DNA of 45,353 nt from Candidatus Omnitrophota bacterium (GCA_018825985.1 JAHKAP010000078.1:1-45353), one strand, 5' to 3'. Shown: positions 10,198 to 19,606, counted from the stretch's first letter. Notes: generated by a model from the sequence alone, not told the origin. A program made the numbers and translations.

Positions 10198-10377
10198 TTA
10201 CCAGAGGTTCTTTTTTACCCAATCATCCGCCCGGATTATGGATTGCCAGGTATTCCGGGCATCTTGAGGCAGGCCCTGGGTTATGCCCTGGGCAGTAAGT
10301 TTACAGGTTTCACATCCGGATAATATTGCCAAAAGTAAAACAAGCGCAATCACTGAATAAACTCTTTTCTTGACCAT
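10198..10377 (-). CDS. Small lipoprotein (59 residues) coupled to gltX
   Basis: The ATG at 10377 shares its A with the gltX stop (TAATG). The frame runs 59 codons to a TAA at 10198. The peptide starts MVKKR, has a hydrophobic stretch of Ala, Leu, Val and Ile, and then a clear lipobox LSGC with the acylated Cys at residue 22. After the lipobox come about 37 polar residues ending DDWVKKNLW. It should be anchored to a membrane as a lipoprotein. No function is known to me. The perfect lipobox and the start/stop coupling argue that it is a real gene. Confidence 0.8.
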   Translation of the reverse strand: MVKKRVYSVIALVLLLAILSGCETCKLTAQGITQGLPQDARNTWQSIIRADDWVKKNLW

Positions 10378-11684
10378 TATGCCTGCTCCTTTTTTATAAA
10401 TTTACCCAGCCTCTCCTTAGTCCTCTCCTTACCTAAATAATATATAACTTCAAATAATCCCGGGCCTACGGTCTTGCCGGTCAAGGCCACTCTTATCGGA
10501 TGGATTAGCGACTTAGACTCTACGCCTAATTCCTGGATTAATTCTCTAAAAGCCGTTTCTATATTAGCTATGTCAAAATTTTCTAATTTCTCCAGCCTCC
10601 GGGCAAACAAGCTGAACTCTCTGGACAAATCCCGGGCTAGAAATTTCTCCTGGATCTGCGGGTCCATAATAACGTCTTTTACAAAAAAGGCGTCTGCCCG
10701 TTCTATAAAATCATGGACGGTTGTCAACCGGGACTGAAATAATCTTAACAAAGAAATCAGGTAATTTCTATCAAAATCTTGCGGGTTGATATAGCCTTTT
10801 TCAGCCAGCAGAGGAATCGCCTGGAGAGCGAGTTTTTCCGGATCTTCATTCTTTATGTACTGGTTGTTCATCCAATCAAGCTTATCTAGATCCAGCACTG
10901 CCGCGGTCTTATTGATATTTTTTATATCAAATAGTTTGATCGCTTCATTAATATCGATCACCTCCCGGTTCCCTCCGGGCGACCAGCCTAAAAGTAATAA
11001 ATAATTTACCAGGGCAGCTGATACATACCCCATCTGGCGGTATTCGGATATCGCGGTTGCGCCTTTTCTTTTTGAGAGCCTTCCTCCTTGCTTGGCTAAG
11101 ATAAGCGGCAGGTGCGCGAAACCCGGGAGGGCAAAACCCAAGGCTTGATATAGCATGATCTGCTTAGGGGTATTGGAAATATGGTCGTCTCCCCGGATCA
11201 CGTGAGTTATATTCATGAGCGCGTCATCTACTACGCAGGCAAAATTATAAGTCGGGGCTCCGTCAGATTTAATTAAAACCTGATCCTTGATCAGGCTTGA
11301 GTCAAACTCGATCTCCCCCCTGATCATATCGTTGATTTTTATCTTCTGCGGTTCTACCTTAAAAATAACCGCTTCACCGGTTCCGCTTTCCGGCTTCTGA
11401 GTATATGCCTTGCCTTCTTTAAGCAGTTTATCGGAATATTGACGATAGATATCAAAACGCTCGCTCTGAAAATATATCTCATCCCACTTAAGCCCCAGCC
11501 ACTTCAAACTATCCAGGATCTCATCCAGGTATTTTTTTTCCGAACGCAGCTTATCAGTATCTTCTATCCTTAAAATAAACTTTCCGCTCTTGGCTTCGGA
11601 GTAAAGCCAGTTGAATAAAGCGGTGCGGGAGCCTCCGATATGCAAATTACCTGTCGGGCTGGGAGCGAACCTTACTCTAACCAT
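10377..11684 (-). CDS. gltX: Glutamyl-tRNA synthetase
   Basis: This class I synthetase charges tRNA-Glu. It has RFAPSPTGNLHIGG at residues 5-18 and a KMSKS-type GRLSKRKG near residue 207. The 435-residue length is slightly short. The zinc-binding Cys cluster found in some GluRS proteins is absent, so it is a zinc-free type. Its start overlaps the oxidoreductase gamma gene by 8 nt and its stop overlaps the small lipoprotein start. With a separate glnS present, it is probably a discriminating enzyme. Confidence 0.95.
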   Translation of the reverse strand: MVRVRFAPSPTGNLHIGGSRTALFNWLYSEAKSGKFILRIEDTDKLRSEKKYLDEILDSLKWLGLKWDEIYFQSERFDIYRQYSDKLLKEGKAYTQKPESGTGEAVIFKVEPQKIKINDMIRGEIEFDSSLIKDQVLIKSDGAPTYNFACVVDDALMNITHVIRGDDHISNTPKQIMLYQALGFALPGFAHLPLILAKQGGRLSKRKGATAISEYRQMGYVSAALVNYLLLLGWSPGGNREVIDINEAIKLFDIKNINKTAAVLDLDKLDWMNNQYIKNEDPEKLALQAIPLLAEKGYINPQDFDRNYLISLLRLFQSRLTTVHDFIERADAFFVKDVIMDPQIQEKFLARDLSREFSLFARRLEKLENFDIANIETAFRELIQELGVESKSLIHPIRVALTGKTVGPGLFEVIYYLGKERTKERLGKFIKKEQA

Positions 11685-12204
11685 TTTTTTTAACTAAATC
11701 TCCTCCGGCAATAAACGCCTTTTGATTTATCTCAATCAGTTCCGGCTTATCCTTAGGCGCCATTTTTTTTATAACCTCTGAAATGGTCTCCCGGGATAGC
11801 ATATTTTTTAAAGCCAGGTAGCTGCCCAGGGCCACCATATTAGCGACCTTGAGATTTCCTAGTTTTAAGGCGACGTCGGTAAATGGATATCCCGGCACTA
11901 AGGCATCCTTAGCTAAAGAACTATTCAGGACTAAAAAACCTTTTTCTCTTAATCTATTTTTGAAATGGTGAAGCGATGGCTCATTCATAATTATCAGGCT
12001 GTCAGCTTTACTGATATACGGCGAGCCTATTTCTTTATCAGATATAATAACCATGCAAAAAGCTTTTCCGCCGCGCACCTCTGCCCCGTACGCGGGAAGC
12101 CAGGTTACAAACTTATTTTCGAGCATCGCCGCCTCAGCCAATACTTTACCAAGAAGCATGATGCCCTGGCCTCCGGCTCCGGCTATAATAATACGTTCCG
12201 TCAT
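11677..12204 (-). CDS. 2-oxoacid:ferredoxin oxidoreductase, gamma subunit
   Basis: This is the gamma subunit (POR/KOR gamma domain) of a CoA-acylating 2-oxoacid:acceptor oxidoreductase. It has the typical start GAGGQGIMLLGKVLAEAA and the conserved YGAEVRGG motif near residue 39. The 175-residue length is normal. The ATG overlaps the beta-subunit stop. The order ferredoxin-alpha-beta-gamma matches VOR/KOR-type complexes, which oxidise branched-chain 2-oxoacids or 2-oxoglutarate with reduction of ferredoxin. The exact substrate cannot be assigned. Confidence 0.9.
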   Translation of the reverse strand: MTERIIIAGAGGQGIMLLGKVLAEAAMLENKFVTWLPAYGAEVRGGKAFCMVIISDKEIGSPYISKADSLIIMNEPSLHHFKNRLREKGFLVLNSSLAKDALVPGYPFTDVALKLGNLKVANMVALGSYLALKNMLSRETISEVIKKMAPKDKPELIEINQKAFIAGGDLVKKNG

Positions 12205-12929
12205 TTTATTCTTCCTAACGGGAATTCTTTAATCATAACTTCTTTTATCCAGCTCATCGCTTTATGAGCCGGCATCCCCCAATAAGTCGGGCAGGCAGAT
12301 AATACCTCAACCAGAGAAAATCCCTGATTATCTAATTGATTCTGAAATGCCTGTTTTATCGCTTTTTTAGCCTTGATTACTTCCTGCGGCGAATGTAAAG
12401 AAACCCTCTCAATATACTTAACTGCCGGTAATTGGGATAATAATTCTGATACTTTCAAGGGAAAACCCTGCAAATTAGCCTGCCTGCCTAACGGAGTGGT
12501 AGTTGTTTTCTGGCCTAAAAGAGTCGTGGGCGCCATCTGGCCTCCGGTCATGCCGTAGACTGCGTTATTAATAAATATAACCGTAAGATTTTCTCCGCGG
12601 TTAGCGGTATGTATTGTTTCATTGGTGCCTATTGCCGCCAGATCGCCATCCCCCTGATAAGTAAAAACTATATTTTCCGGCCTGACCCTCTTAATGGCTG
12701 TAGCTACGGCCAGGGCCCGGCCATGGGCGGCTTCTGTACAATCAAAATCCCAATAATCATAAGCAAGGACCGCGCAGCCAACCGGCGCGATAGCTATCGT
12801 CTTTTCTCTTATGCCTAACTCATCGATAATCTCGGCAACCAGCCTATGACAGAGGCCATGCCCGCATCCCGGACAATAATGAGTTGATGTTTTTCTTAAG
12901 GATACCGGATGGCTGAATATTTTTTTCAT
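12201..12929 (-). CDS. 2-oxoacid:ferredoxin oxidoreductase, beta (TPP-binding) subunit
   Basis: This subunit binds thiamine pyrophosphate. It has the YCPGCGHG motif near residue 18-25 and the TPP/Mg2+ motif GDGDLAAIG...NNAVYGMTGGQ around residues 114-148. The 242-residue length fits KOR/VOR beta subunits. ATGA-type overlaps join it to alpha (upstream) and gamma (downstream), so the three should be made in stoichiometric amounts. These enzymes are oxygen-sensitive and typical of anaerobes. Confidence 0.93.
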   Translation of the reverse strand: MKKIFSHPVSLRKTSTHYCPGCGHGLCHRLVAEIIDELGIREKTIAIAPVGCAVLAYDYWDFDCTEAAHGRALAVATAIKRVRPENIVFTYQGDGDLAAIGTNETIHTANRGENLTVIFINNAVYGMTGGQMAPTTLLGQKTTTTPLGRQANLQGFPLKVSELLSQLPAVKYIERVSLHSPQEVIKAKKAIKQAFQNQLDNQGFSLVEVLSACPTYWGMPAHKAMSWIKEVMIKEFPLGRIK

Positions 12930-13984
12930 AAAATACTCTCTATTTTTTCTATTATTTCTTCTTCAGCCGGCACTCCTCCGCCTGCCCGGCCCAAGAATTC
13001 CACCGGATACTTGCCATTTACCGATAACCGGACATCTTCAACCATCTGGCCGCAGGACATCTCCACCACTAATAGCTTGGAGCACATAGCCGGTAGCCCG
13101 GAGAATGCTTTTTTAGGAAAAGGCCATAAGGTTATTGGCCGAATCATACCGATCTTTTTACCTTTATCCCTTAAATTATTTACCACTACTTTAGATATCC
13201 TGGACATTGTCCCATAAGCTACCAGGATAATTTCAGCGTCATCTAAAAATAAGCCTTCATAGCGGGCTTCTTCCTGCTGGATAAGCTGATATTTTTTCTG
13301 CAGAGAGACATTTAACGCTTCCAGAACCCCGTCTCCTAAATAAAGAGAGCGGATGATATTAGGTTTTCTCCCTTTGCAACCGGTAAGGGCCCACGGTTTT
13401 TGGTATTCGGTTTGCGGTGTTTGGTTTGCGGCCGATAACCGCAAGGGTTCCATCATCTGACCGAGTATGCCGTCTCCTAAAACAATAACGGTATTACGGT
13501 ATTTATCCGCCAGATCAAAAGCCAAGCCCATAAAATCATAGGCCTCCTGTACAGAAGCGGGAGCAATAACTATAGAATGATAATCTCCGTGCCCTCCGCC
13601 GCGGGTAGCCTGAAAATAATCTGATTGGGACGGCGAGATATTGCCTAACCCCGGGCCACCGCGCATCACATTCACAATAACCCCTGGTAACTGCGAACCT
13701 GCCATATAAGAAATGCCTTCCTGCTTAAGACTGATGCCTGGGCTGGAAGAAGAAGTCATTGCCCGCATACCTGCTGCTGAAGCTCCGAATACCATATTTA
13801 TAGCTGCTAATTCCGATTCAGCCTGGATAAATACCTTATTGCGCTCAGGCATATGCCGGGCCATATAAGCGATTAGCTCATTCTGGGGGGTAATCGGATA
13901 CCCGGCATAAAACTGGCATCCCGCTTGAATGGCGCCTTCACCAAATGCCTCATTACCGCTCATTAAAATCTTATTTGCTTTCAT
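12926..13984 (-). CDS. 2-oxoacid:ferredoxin oxidoreductase, alpha subunit
   Basis: The 352-residue alpha subunit resembles VorB/KorA. The N-terminal pyrimidine-binding domain has GYPITPQNE near residues 29-37 and the SSSSPGISLKQEG motif near residues 78-90. A transketolase C-like domain follows, ending near the AGGGVPAEEEI segment. A separate two-cluster ferredoxin gene lies upstream, beyond a 108-bp gap that holds a repeat. The complex would couple 2-oxoacid oxidation to acyl-CoA and reduced ferredoxin. Confidence 0.93.
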   Translation of the reverse strand: MKANKILMSGNEAFGEGAIQAGCQFYAGYPITPQNELIAYMARHMPERNKVFIQAESELAAINMVFGASAAGMRAMTSSSSPGISLKQEGISYMAGSQLPGVIVNVMRGGPGLGNISPSQSDYFQATRGGGHGDYHSIVIAPASVQEAYDFMGLAFDLADKYRNTVIVLGDGILGQMMEPLRLSAANQTPQTEYQKPWALTGCKGRKPNIIRSLYLGDGVLEALNVSLQKKYQLIQQEEARYEGLFLDDAEIILVAYGTMSRISKVVVNNLRDKGKKIGMIRPITLWPFPKKAFSGLPAMCSKLLVVEMSCGQMVEDVRLSVNGKYPVEFLGRAGGGVPAEEEIIEKIESIL

Positions 13985-14005
13985 AGAATATTAACACAAT
14001 AATAA

Positions 14006-14068
14006 AGGTATAGGTAAAGGTAGAGGCAAAGAAAGACTTTTTCTATACCTATACCTCTTCCTCTACCT
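14006..14068. repeat. AGGTA-hexamer repeat in inverted arrangement
   Basis: The left arm (14006-14026) consists of AGGTAT/AGGTAA/AGGTAG units. The right arm (14043-14068) is the same kind of repeat in the opposite orientation, giving an imperfect palindrome. A related one-arm copy lies at 27683-27704 before pheT. It fills most of the 108-bp gap inside the otherwise tightly packed oxidoreductase operon. It may act as a hairpin or simply be an inserted repeat. Confidence 0.65.
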
Positions 14069-14092
14069 AACTCATTAAGTATTTCTTGGCTA

Positions 14093-14296
14093 TCATTTAT
14101 ACACCTCGATGCAGCAATCCGGGCACATTATCGCGCATTGAACACAACCTAAACACTCGCCCGAATCCTTAAACTCAACAAAGTCCGCGCCACGTTTATT
14201 AAATTTTCCGCTTACCTTAATCAATCCTTTAGGGCAAAAGGTAATACATAACAAACAGCCTTTACACTTTTCACTATCAATAGTTATTTTAGCCAT
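14093..14296 (-). CDS. Two [4Fe-4S] ferredoxin, oxidoreductase delta subunit
   Basis: This 67-residue protein has two CxxCxxCxxxCP-type motifs: CKGCLLCITFCP near residues 11-22 and CLGCVQCAIMCP near residues 48-59. Its position just before the alpha gene identifies it as the electron-accepting delta subunit of the 2-oxoacid oxidoreductase, though a free ferredoxin is possible. Its start follows the dxs stop by 2 nt, so it is probably transcribed with dxs. Confidence 0.92.
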   Translation of the reverse strand: MAKITIDSEKCKGCLLCITFCPKGLIKVSGKFNKRGADFVEFKDSGECLGCVQCAIMCPDCCIEVYK

Positions 14297-14298
14297 AT

Positions 14299-16152
14299 CT
14301 ATATAATTACTGACTTAATCTTTTCTATAATTGCTTTAGCGGTTAAGCCGTATTTTTCCAATAAAATCTCCCGCTTGCCGGCAGGGATAAATTCCGAAGG
14401 CAAACCAATCTTTATTGCCGGCTTGTCAATAGCCTCAGCCACAGCGCTGCCAAAACCACCCTCTAAAATCCCTTCTTCTGCCGTGAAAACAAATTTTGTC
14501 TTCCCCGCCCAATCCTTTATCAAATTTATATCCAGAGGCTTTACAAAACGGGCATTTATTAAAGCGCCCTTTATCCCATCTCCTCTTAAGGATTCAACTG
14601 CTTCCTGGCAAGGCGCCACCATGCTCCCTAAGGCGATAAGCAGAAAATCCCTGCCTTCTTTTAGCACCTCGGCCCGGCCTAAATCTATCTTTGAAGATAG
14701 AGAATGGCTTAAAGGAGTAAAAGCTTTAGGGTATCTTATAACTACGGGTTTATCCTGAGATACCGCCCATTCTAACATAAGTTCCAGCTCTTGGGCGTTT
14801 TTAGGCGCCAATACTATCAGATTGGGCACATTCCTTAGAAAGGCGATGTCAAAAATACCCTGATGGGTCGCTCCATCCCCTCCCACGATCCCTGCCCGGT
14901 CTATGGCAATAACCACTCCCAGGTCCTGCAAAGCTACACATTCTATAACCTGGTCGTATGCTCTTTGCAAAAAAGTAGAGTAAATCGCTACCACCGGCTT
15001 CAAGCCTGCCCGGGCAATGCCGGCGGCAAAGGTTAAAGCATGCCCTTCAGCTATACCCACATCAAAGAATCTCTCGGGATAAGCACCCCGGAATTTATCT
15101 AAACCGGTGCCTTCGCACATAGCCGCGGTTATCGCTACGATCTTTTTATTTTCCAGGGCCAATTTACACAATTTATTACTGAAGACCTCGGTATAAGTCG
15201 GTAGCGCGGCTATTTTGTTATCTAATGGCTGACCGGTATCTTTTTCAAACGGAACAGCGCCATGAAACCTTACCGGATCTTTCTCTGCCGGAAGATAACC
15301 CCTGCCTTTTTTAGTAATTACGTGCAACAAAACCGGGCCTTTAAGATTCAGGATGTTTTTAAGTGTGGGAATCAAGCGGTTGAGGTCATGGCCGTCCAAA
15401 GGACCAAAATAACGAAAACCTAATTCTTCAAAAAATATACCCGGGACAAACAAACCTTTTAAGCCCTCTTCAAATTTATTAGCCAGTTTAAGCACCCGGC
15501 TTTCTTTAGGCAAGCGCGAACGCACGTAATTATCCAGGTTGTTACGGAAACGGTTATATATAGGAAGCGAAATGATCTTATTAATATAGGTGCTTAACGC
15601 GCCGACATTGGGGGCGATACTCATTTCGTTGGTATTCAAAATTACCAGCATATCTTTTTTTAAATGCCCGGCGTTATTCAACCCTTCAAAACACAGGCCT
15701 CCGCTTAAGGACCCGTCGCCGATCAACGCTGCGACCTTAAAATACTTATCCGGAGTTAAATTGTCCCGGGCGCAGGCAAGTCCCAGACATAAAGATACTG
15801 CGGTAGAACTGTGCCCGGTAGTAAAAACATCGAAAGCAGATTCGCTGCGGGATGGGAAACCACTGATGCCGTTATACTGTCTTAAGGTATCAAAATCCTT
15901 ATTTCTACCGGTGATGATCTTGTGGGCGTAAGACTGATGCCCGACATCAAAGATTATCTTATCAACAGGTGTAGAAAGACAATAATGCAAAGCGGTGATT
16001 ATTTCCACCGAACCCAGGCTGGAAGCAAGATGGCCTCCGGTACGGGAAACTACGTCTACTATCCTTTCCCGGATCTCTTTGGTTAACAGGATCAGTTCTT
16101 CTATGGTAAGCTTCTTTAAATCCTGGGGGCTGTTTATTTTCTCCAGCAACAT
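14299..16152 (-). CDS. dxs: 1-deoxy-D-xylulose-5-phosphate synthase
   Basis: This enzyme condenses pyruvate and glyceraldehyde-3-phosphate in the first step of the MEP isoprenoid pathway, which also feeds thiamine and pyridoxal synthesis. The 617 residues include the TPP motif GDGSLSGG...LNNAG near residues 144-163, the conserved KGRGYLPAE and HGAVPF segments near 285-300, and a transketolase C-terminal domain. It closes the conserved xseA-xseB-dxs group; the ispA gene often found between xseB and dxs is absent. The start lies 6 nt after the xseB stop codon, with no room for other genes. Confidence 0.96.
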   Translation of the reverse strand: MLLEKINSPQDLKKLTIEELILLTKEIRERIVDVVSRTGGHLASSLGSVEIITALHYCLSTPVDKIIFDVGHQSYAHKIITGRNKDFDTLRQYNGISGFPSRSESAFDVFTTGHSSTAVSLCLGLACARDNLTPDKYFKVAALIGDGSLSGGLCFEGLNNAGHLKKDMLVILNTNEMSIAPNVGALSTYINKIISLPIYNRFRNNLDNYVRSRLPKESRVLKLANKFEEGLKGLFVPGIFFEELGFRYFGPLDGHDLNRLIPTLKNILNLKGPVLLHVITKKGRGYLPAEKDPVRFHGAVPFEKDTGQPLDNKIAALPTYTEVFSNKLCKLALENKKIVAITAAMCEGTGLDKFRGAYPERFFDVGIAEGHALTFAAGIARAGLKPVVAIYSTFLQRAYDQVIECVALQDLGVVIAIDRAGIVGGDGATHQGIFDIAFLRNVPNLIVLAPKNAQELELMLEWAVSQDKPVVIRYPKAFTPLSHSLSSKIDLGRAEVLKEGRDFLLIALGSMVAPCQEAVESLRGDGIKGALINARFVKPLDINLIKDWAGKTKFVFTAEEGILEGGFGSAVAEAIDKPAIKIGLPSEFIPAGKREILLEKYGLTAKAIIEKIKSVII

Positions 16153-16158
16153 CGCGCT

Positions 16159-16401
16159 TTAATCTCCTTTAATACCTTTCTCGTCAAATTCCTCAAGGGA
16201 TGATTTCCCCTCTTTCTTCATTAATAACTCTACTTTACGCTGAGCATCGCTTAGGGCCTGCGAACAACCCTGGGCGAGCTTGACGCCTTCCTCATATTTC
16301 TTTAGGGATTCCCCTAAAGTAAGCTTGCCCTCTGCCAGCTCTTCAACTATTTTTTGCAAGCGCTTAAGATCCTCTTCAAACGATTGTTTATCCTTAGCCA
16401 T
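16159..16401 (-). CDS. xseB: Exodeoxyribonuclease VII small subunit
   Basis: This 80-residue helical protein has the family core SFEEDLKRLQKIVEELAEG near residues 6-24 and the later SLKKYEEGVKLAQ. It binds the large subunit to form ExoVII, which degrades single-stranded DNA to short oligonucleotides. It overlaps xseA by 8 nt. The length is normal. Confidence 0.94.
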   Translation of the reverse strand: MAKDKQSFEEDLKRLQKIVEELAEGKLTLGESLKKYEEGVKLAQGCSQALSDAQRKVELLMKKEGKSSLEEFDEKGIKGD

Positions 16402-17674
16402 TATTTACCTCCTCAACCGTACTTATAAAACTACCCTTTCCTAAAATAGTCTTAACTTTATCTTTTGGCTTAAGCCCGGAAGCATCCTTAATAATCACAT
16501 CATTAGATATAGCCATGCTCAAACTATATCCCCTGGATAATACCGCCAAAGGGCTTAAGGCCTCTAGCCTTTTGATATAAGAACCTGCTGTCTCCCGGGT
16601 AAGTTTCAAAAAACTACGCATATTATTACTCAGCCCTGAATATAGCTCATCGAGCAATTGCTGTTTTTCCAGCAGCCTGTCCAGAGGGCTTTTTAAAGTA
16701 TGGCGCAGGGCAATAACACTGTTATTTAAATTATTGATTGTCTCCTGGATGGAAAAATTCAACTGATGCTGTAAATTATCGATTTCAGCCAACAGGCTGT
16801 TTTTCTTATCCACAATAATCTTGGCTGCCGCTGACGGGGTCTCCACAAAAAAATCCGCGACTAAATCTGACAGGGTAAGGTTGATCTGATGCCCTACCGC
16901 TGAAACTACGGGTATCCGGGAAGCGTATATTGCCCGGGCCACTAATTCTTCATTAAATGCCCAAAGGTCCTCAACGCTCCCCCCTCCCCGGCTGACAATT
17001 ATCATATCTACTTTATTTCCCGCAATATGCGGGATCCCGCCCCCGCTTTCATCCGCCTGGCGGGAAAATTTATTCAGGTCGTTTATGCCCTCAGCTATTT
17101 CGGAAGCAGCCTTTTCTCCCTGGACCCGGACCGAACGTATAACTACATTTACTCCCCGCGCGCCTTTTTTAAGTATCTGCAGTATATCTCTAACCGCCGC
17201 TCCGGTAGAAGAAGTAACAATCCCTACAGAAAAAGGCATAACAGGTAATTCTTTCTTGTGCGCAGAATCAAACAGGCCCTCCTTAGCCAGTTTCTTTTTT
17301 AATTGTTCAAAGGCTAATTGCTGAGCGCCGATGCCTTTAGGTTCTAAGTTATCCACTATAAGCTGGTACTGGCCTCGGGGAGGATAAACATCGATCCTGC
17401 CCCGGCAGATCGCTTTAAGCCCGTCTTCTATCTTGAATTTTAGATCCTTATTTGACCGGCTGAACATCGCCGCAGCTATTACCGAATCTTTGTCCTTCAG
17501 TGAAAAATAAAAGTGCCCGGACGGCGCGGCCTTAAAATTAGAGACTTCTCCTTCAATCCAGACATCGGCGAAGGTGTTTTCCAGGATCATTTTGATATCC
17601 TTGGTTATCTCGGATACGGTATAAACATGCCGGTCTTGAGGATTATTTTTTAGGGGTTCAAATAAATCGTTCAA
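16394..17674 (-). CDS. xseA: Exodeoxyribonuclease VII large subunit
   Basis: This catalytic subunit has an N-terminal OB-fold (about residues 15-110, with VWIEGEVSNFK). The ExoVII core follows with GIVTSSTGAAVRDI near residue 151-164 and the RGGGSVEDLWAFN motif near residues 230-242. After it comes a coiled-coil region and a C-terminal LSRGYSL segment. The 426-residue length is normal. The gene begins 15 nt after the stop of the GH39-like gene that separates it from ymdB. Confidence 0.95.
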   Translation of the reverse strand: MNDLFEPLKNNPQDRHVYTVSEITKDIKMILENTFADVWIEGEVSNFKAAPSGHFYFSLKDKDSVIAAAMFSRSNKDLKFKIEDGLKAICRGRIDVYPPRGQYQLIVDNLEPKGIGAQQLAFEQLKKKLAKEGLFDSAHKKELPVMPFSVGIVTSSTGAAVRDILQILKKGARGVNVVIRSVRVQGEKAASEIAEGINDLNKFSRQADESGGGIPHIAGNKVDMIIVSRGGGSVEDLWAFNEELVARAIYASRIPVVSAVGHQINLTLSDLVADFFVETPSAAAKIIVDKKNSLLAEIDNLQHQLNFSIQETINNLNNSVIALRHTLKSPLDRLLEKQQLLDELYSGLSNNMRSFLKLTRETAGSYIKRLEALSPLAVLSRGYSLSMAISNDVIIKDASGLKPKDKVKTILGKGSFISTVEEVNNG

Positions 17675-17689
17675 TTCTTAAGCCTTTAC

Positions 17690-19606
17690 TTATTTCTCTT
17701 CGATCTTAGAAACAGCGGCTGCGCTCTTATCCGCAGCGTTAGTTATATCGCCGCCCGTGTCTTTAAGCTCCCTGCCCTCCTGAGGCTGGATTGCGTTGGA
17801 CGAAGATAAAACAGCCGTATTATTCAAAGCCTTATCAGTTTGGGGAACAGTATCTATTTTTACTTCCACAACCTGTGGTTTTTTCTTTAACATGATCGCG
17901 ACAACTGAATACGGGCTCAAGGACAGGTCTTCCTGATATAATTCCCCTGCGGTTATATCTTTGGCCTCAACCGGAACAAAATCGCAATTTACTCCGCAGG
18001 AAGAATCAACCACGTATTTTTGGTAATAATAATCCCCTTTTAAATTTTTGATTCCTAATTTTACATTCCTCGCCGAAACCATGAATTTAACCGCATTTTT
18101 ATTCCGCTCCTGGGCTGTAGAAAGAAAGGTCTTTACCTTGGCGCTGGTCTGTAACCCTGAAATGTCTATTTCCTTGCTCAAGATCTTTCTTAAATTACCG
18201 GACTTAATTACATTAACGATAAAGTCCCTCTCGGCCTCGTTTAAACCGACGATGTTGCGGGATAAATAATTCTTGGCTATATCCTGATCAATATAATTAT
18301 AAGCTATGATGACGAGGTCGTCTTTATCCTTACTTGCTAAAAGGCCCACGAATTCATCTTTAGTTTTTGCTGACTCGGTTAACATGCCGCCTCCTAACCT
18401 TTTCAGCATTTTAAAGACGTTGTAAATAGCTTTGGGTGCGCTCTTATAGCCATTAGCGTCTTTTTCAAATAAAAATACCCCGACGTTGCGGACAACGCCC
18501 TCTGATTGATTCTGAAAATCTTCCAGGGAATAAAAAAGCTGATAATCCAGCCCTGTCTCCGACATATTCTTCAGCCGGCTTAACACATAGCTTGCGGCAA
18601 CAGAAGACTTTTCTTTTCTCTCCATTGACAGATTAACGCCATTATCAAAATTCCACTCATCCACAATCAGCGGGACATTCTTATCCAGGCCAAAGTAAGT
18701 CAACCAGTCCCGGATTAACACCGGGACAATATTATTATAAGGGGTATTTTCTTTTCCAACCTTGGGGTCGGTAGAATAAGCGTGCCAGGTTATAAAATCC
18801 AGGGGGAGCTTATTTTGGCTGCAGAATTTTATCAGCTCGTAAACCAGGCTCTTTTCCGGGGTGAATATTGTATTTCCGTCCGCATTCTGAAACCACCAGC
18901 TCGCCGAAGGCCCGCCCAAGGGTATATTTATGCCTGTTTCAGCCTCCAGTTCCTTGATGCCTTCGGCAATAGCCTTATAGAGATTAAGATAGTCTGCTGT
19001 CCCGCCTAGAAAAAACACATCTAAATCCGGAGCCGTCCAGACCTCGTACCAAATATTGTATTTTTTATTACAGCTTAGATTCCGGATATGCGCCTTAACC
19101 AATTCTTTGAAGGCCTTAAGGTCCCAAGGAAGGCTTTTCTTATCCAAAACCTTGCCTAAACCAGCCGGGGTGCCGAAAATATCCAGAATAACTACCCCCC
19201 CGTCGTTATTTATCGCCTTGATTACCCTCTCATAATTATCTAATAATATCTTGCCGGCATCTATCTCTTTACTTTTTTCATTGATCTCCCAGAGATTATA
19301 CTGGATCCGGTATATACCTGTAAAACCTAAATCCTTTCTCCATATATCCAGGGTTTCCGGGGCAGCCAATCCCTGGGGCCAGAGGGCGTCCGGATAAACG
19401 CCTCTTCCGCTTAAGTCTACGCTGGGTTTAAAGATTTTAGGAAGGGTAGTTGGGGCGGCGGTCGCGTCTATATTAAATTCCAGATTATCGGTATTGTTCT
19501 CCTGGCAAAAACCATATGAATTTAAATTACAAAGCACAAAATTTAAAATAATCCCGAAACATAAAATTCCAAACTTAGATTTATAATGGACGGTGAATTT
19601 ACGCAT
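17690..19606 (-). CDS. Secreted GH39-like TIM-barrel protein with altered acid/base site
   Basis: An N-terminal signal peptide (hydrophobic stretch about residues 12-31) precedes a TIM-barrel domain that resembles GH39 or related clan GH-A glycosidases. Visible landmarks are an EVWTAPD strand at 188-194, GGPSASWW near 231-238, DFITWHAYS near 270-278 and VDEWNF at 315-320. In active enzymes the first of these is E-WNEP. Here the acid/base Glu is Ala192 and the Asn is Thr191, while the nucleophile-like Glu317 remains. A beta-rich region and a Ser/Ala-rich tail follow. It overlaps ymdB by 8 nt. It may be a non-catalytic glycan-binding protein. The family call is from memory of motifs. Confidence 0.65.
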   Translation of the reverse strand: MRKFTVHYKSKFGILCFGIILNFVLCNLNSYGFCQENNTDNLEFNIDATAAPTTLPKIFKPSVDLSGRGVYPDALWPQGLAAPETLDIWRKDLGFTGIYRIQYNLWEINEKSKEIDAGKILLDNYERVIKAINNDGGVVILDIFGTPAGLGKVLDKKSLPWDLKAFKELVKAHIRNLSCNKKYNIWYEVWTAPDLDVFFLGGTADYLNLYKAIAEGIKELEAETGINIPLGGPSASWWFQNADGNTIFTPEKSLVYELIKFCSQNKLPLDFITWHAYSTDPKVGKENTPYNNIVPVLIRDWLTYFGLDKNVPLIVDEWNFDNGVNLSMERKEKSSVAASYVLSRLKNMSETGLDYQLFYSLEDFQNQSEGVVRNVGVFLFEKDANGYKSAPKAIYNVFKMLKRLGGGMLTESAKTKDEFVGLLASKDKDDLVIIAYNYIDQDIAKNYLSRNIVGLNEAERDFIVNVIKSGNLRKILSKEIDISGLQTSAKVKTFLSTAQERNKNAVKFMVSARNVKLGIKNLKGDYYYQKYVVDSSCGVNCDFVPVEAKDITAGELYQEDLSLSPYSVVAIMLKKKPQVVEVKIDTVPQTDKALNNTAVLSSSNAIQPQEGRELKDTGGDITNAADKSAAAVSKIEEK

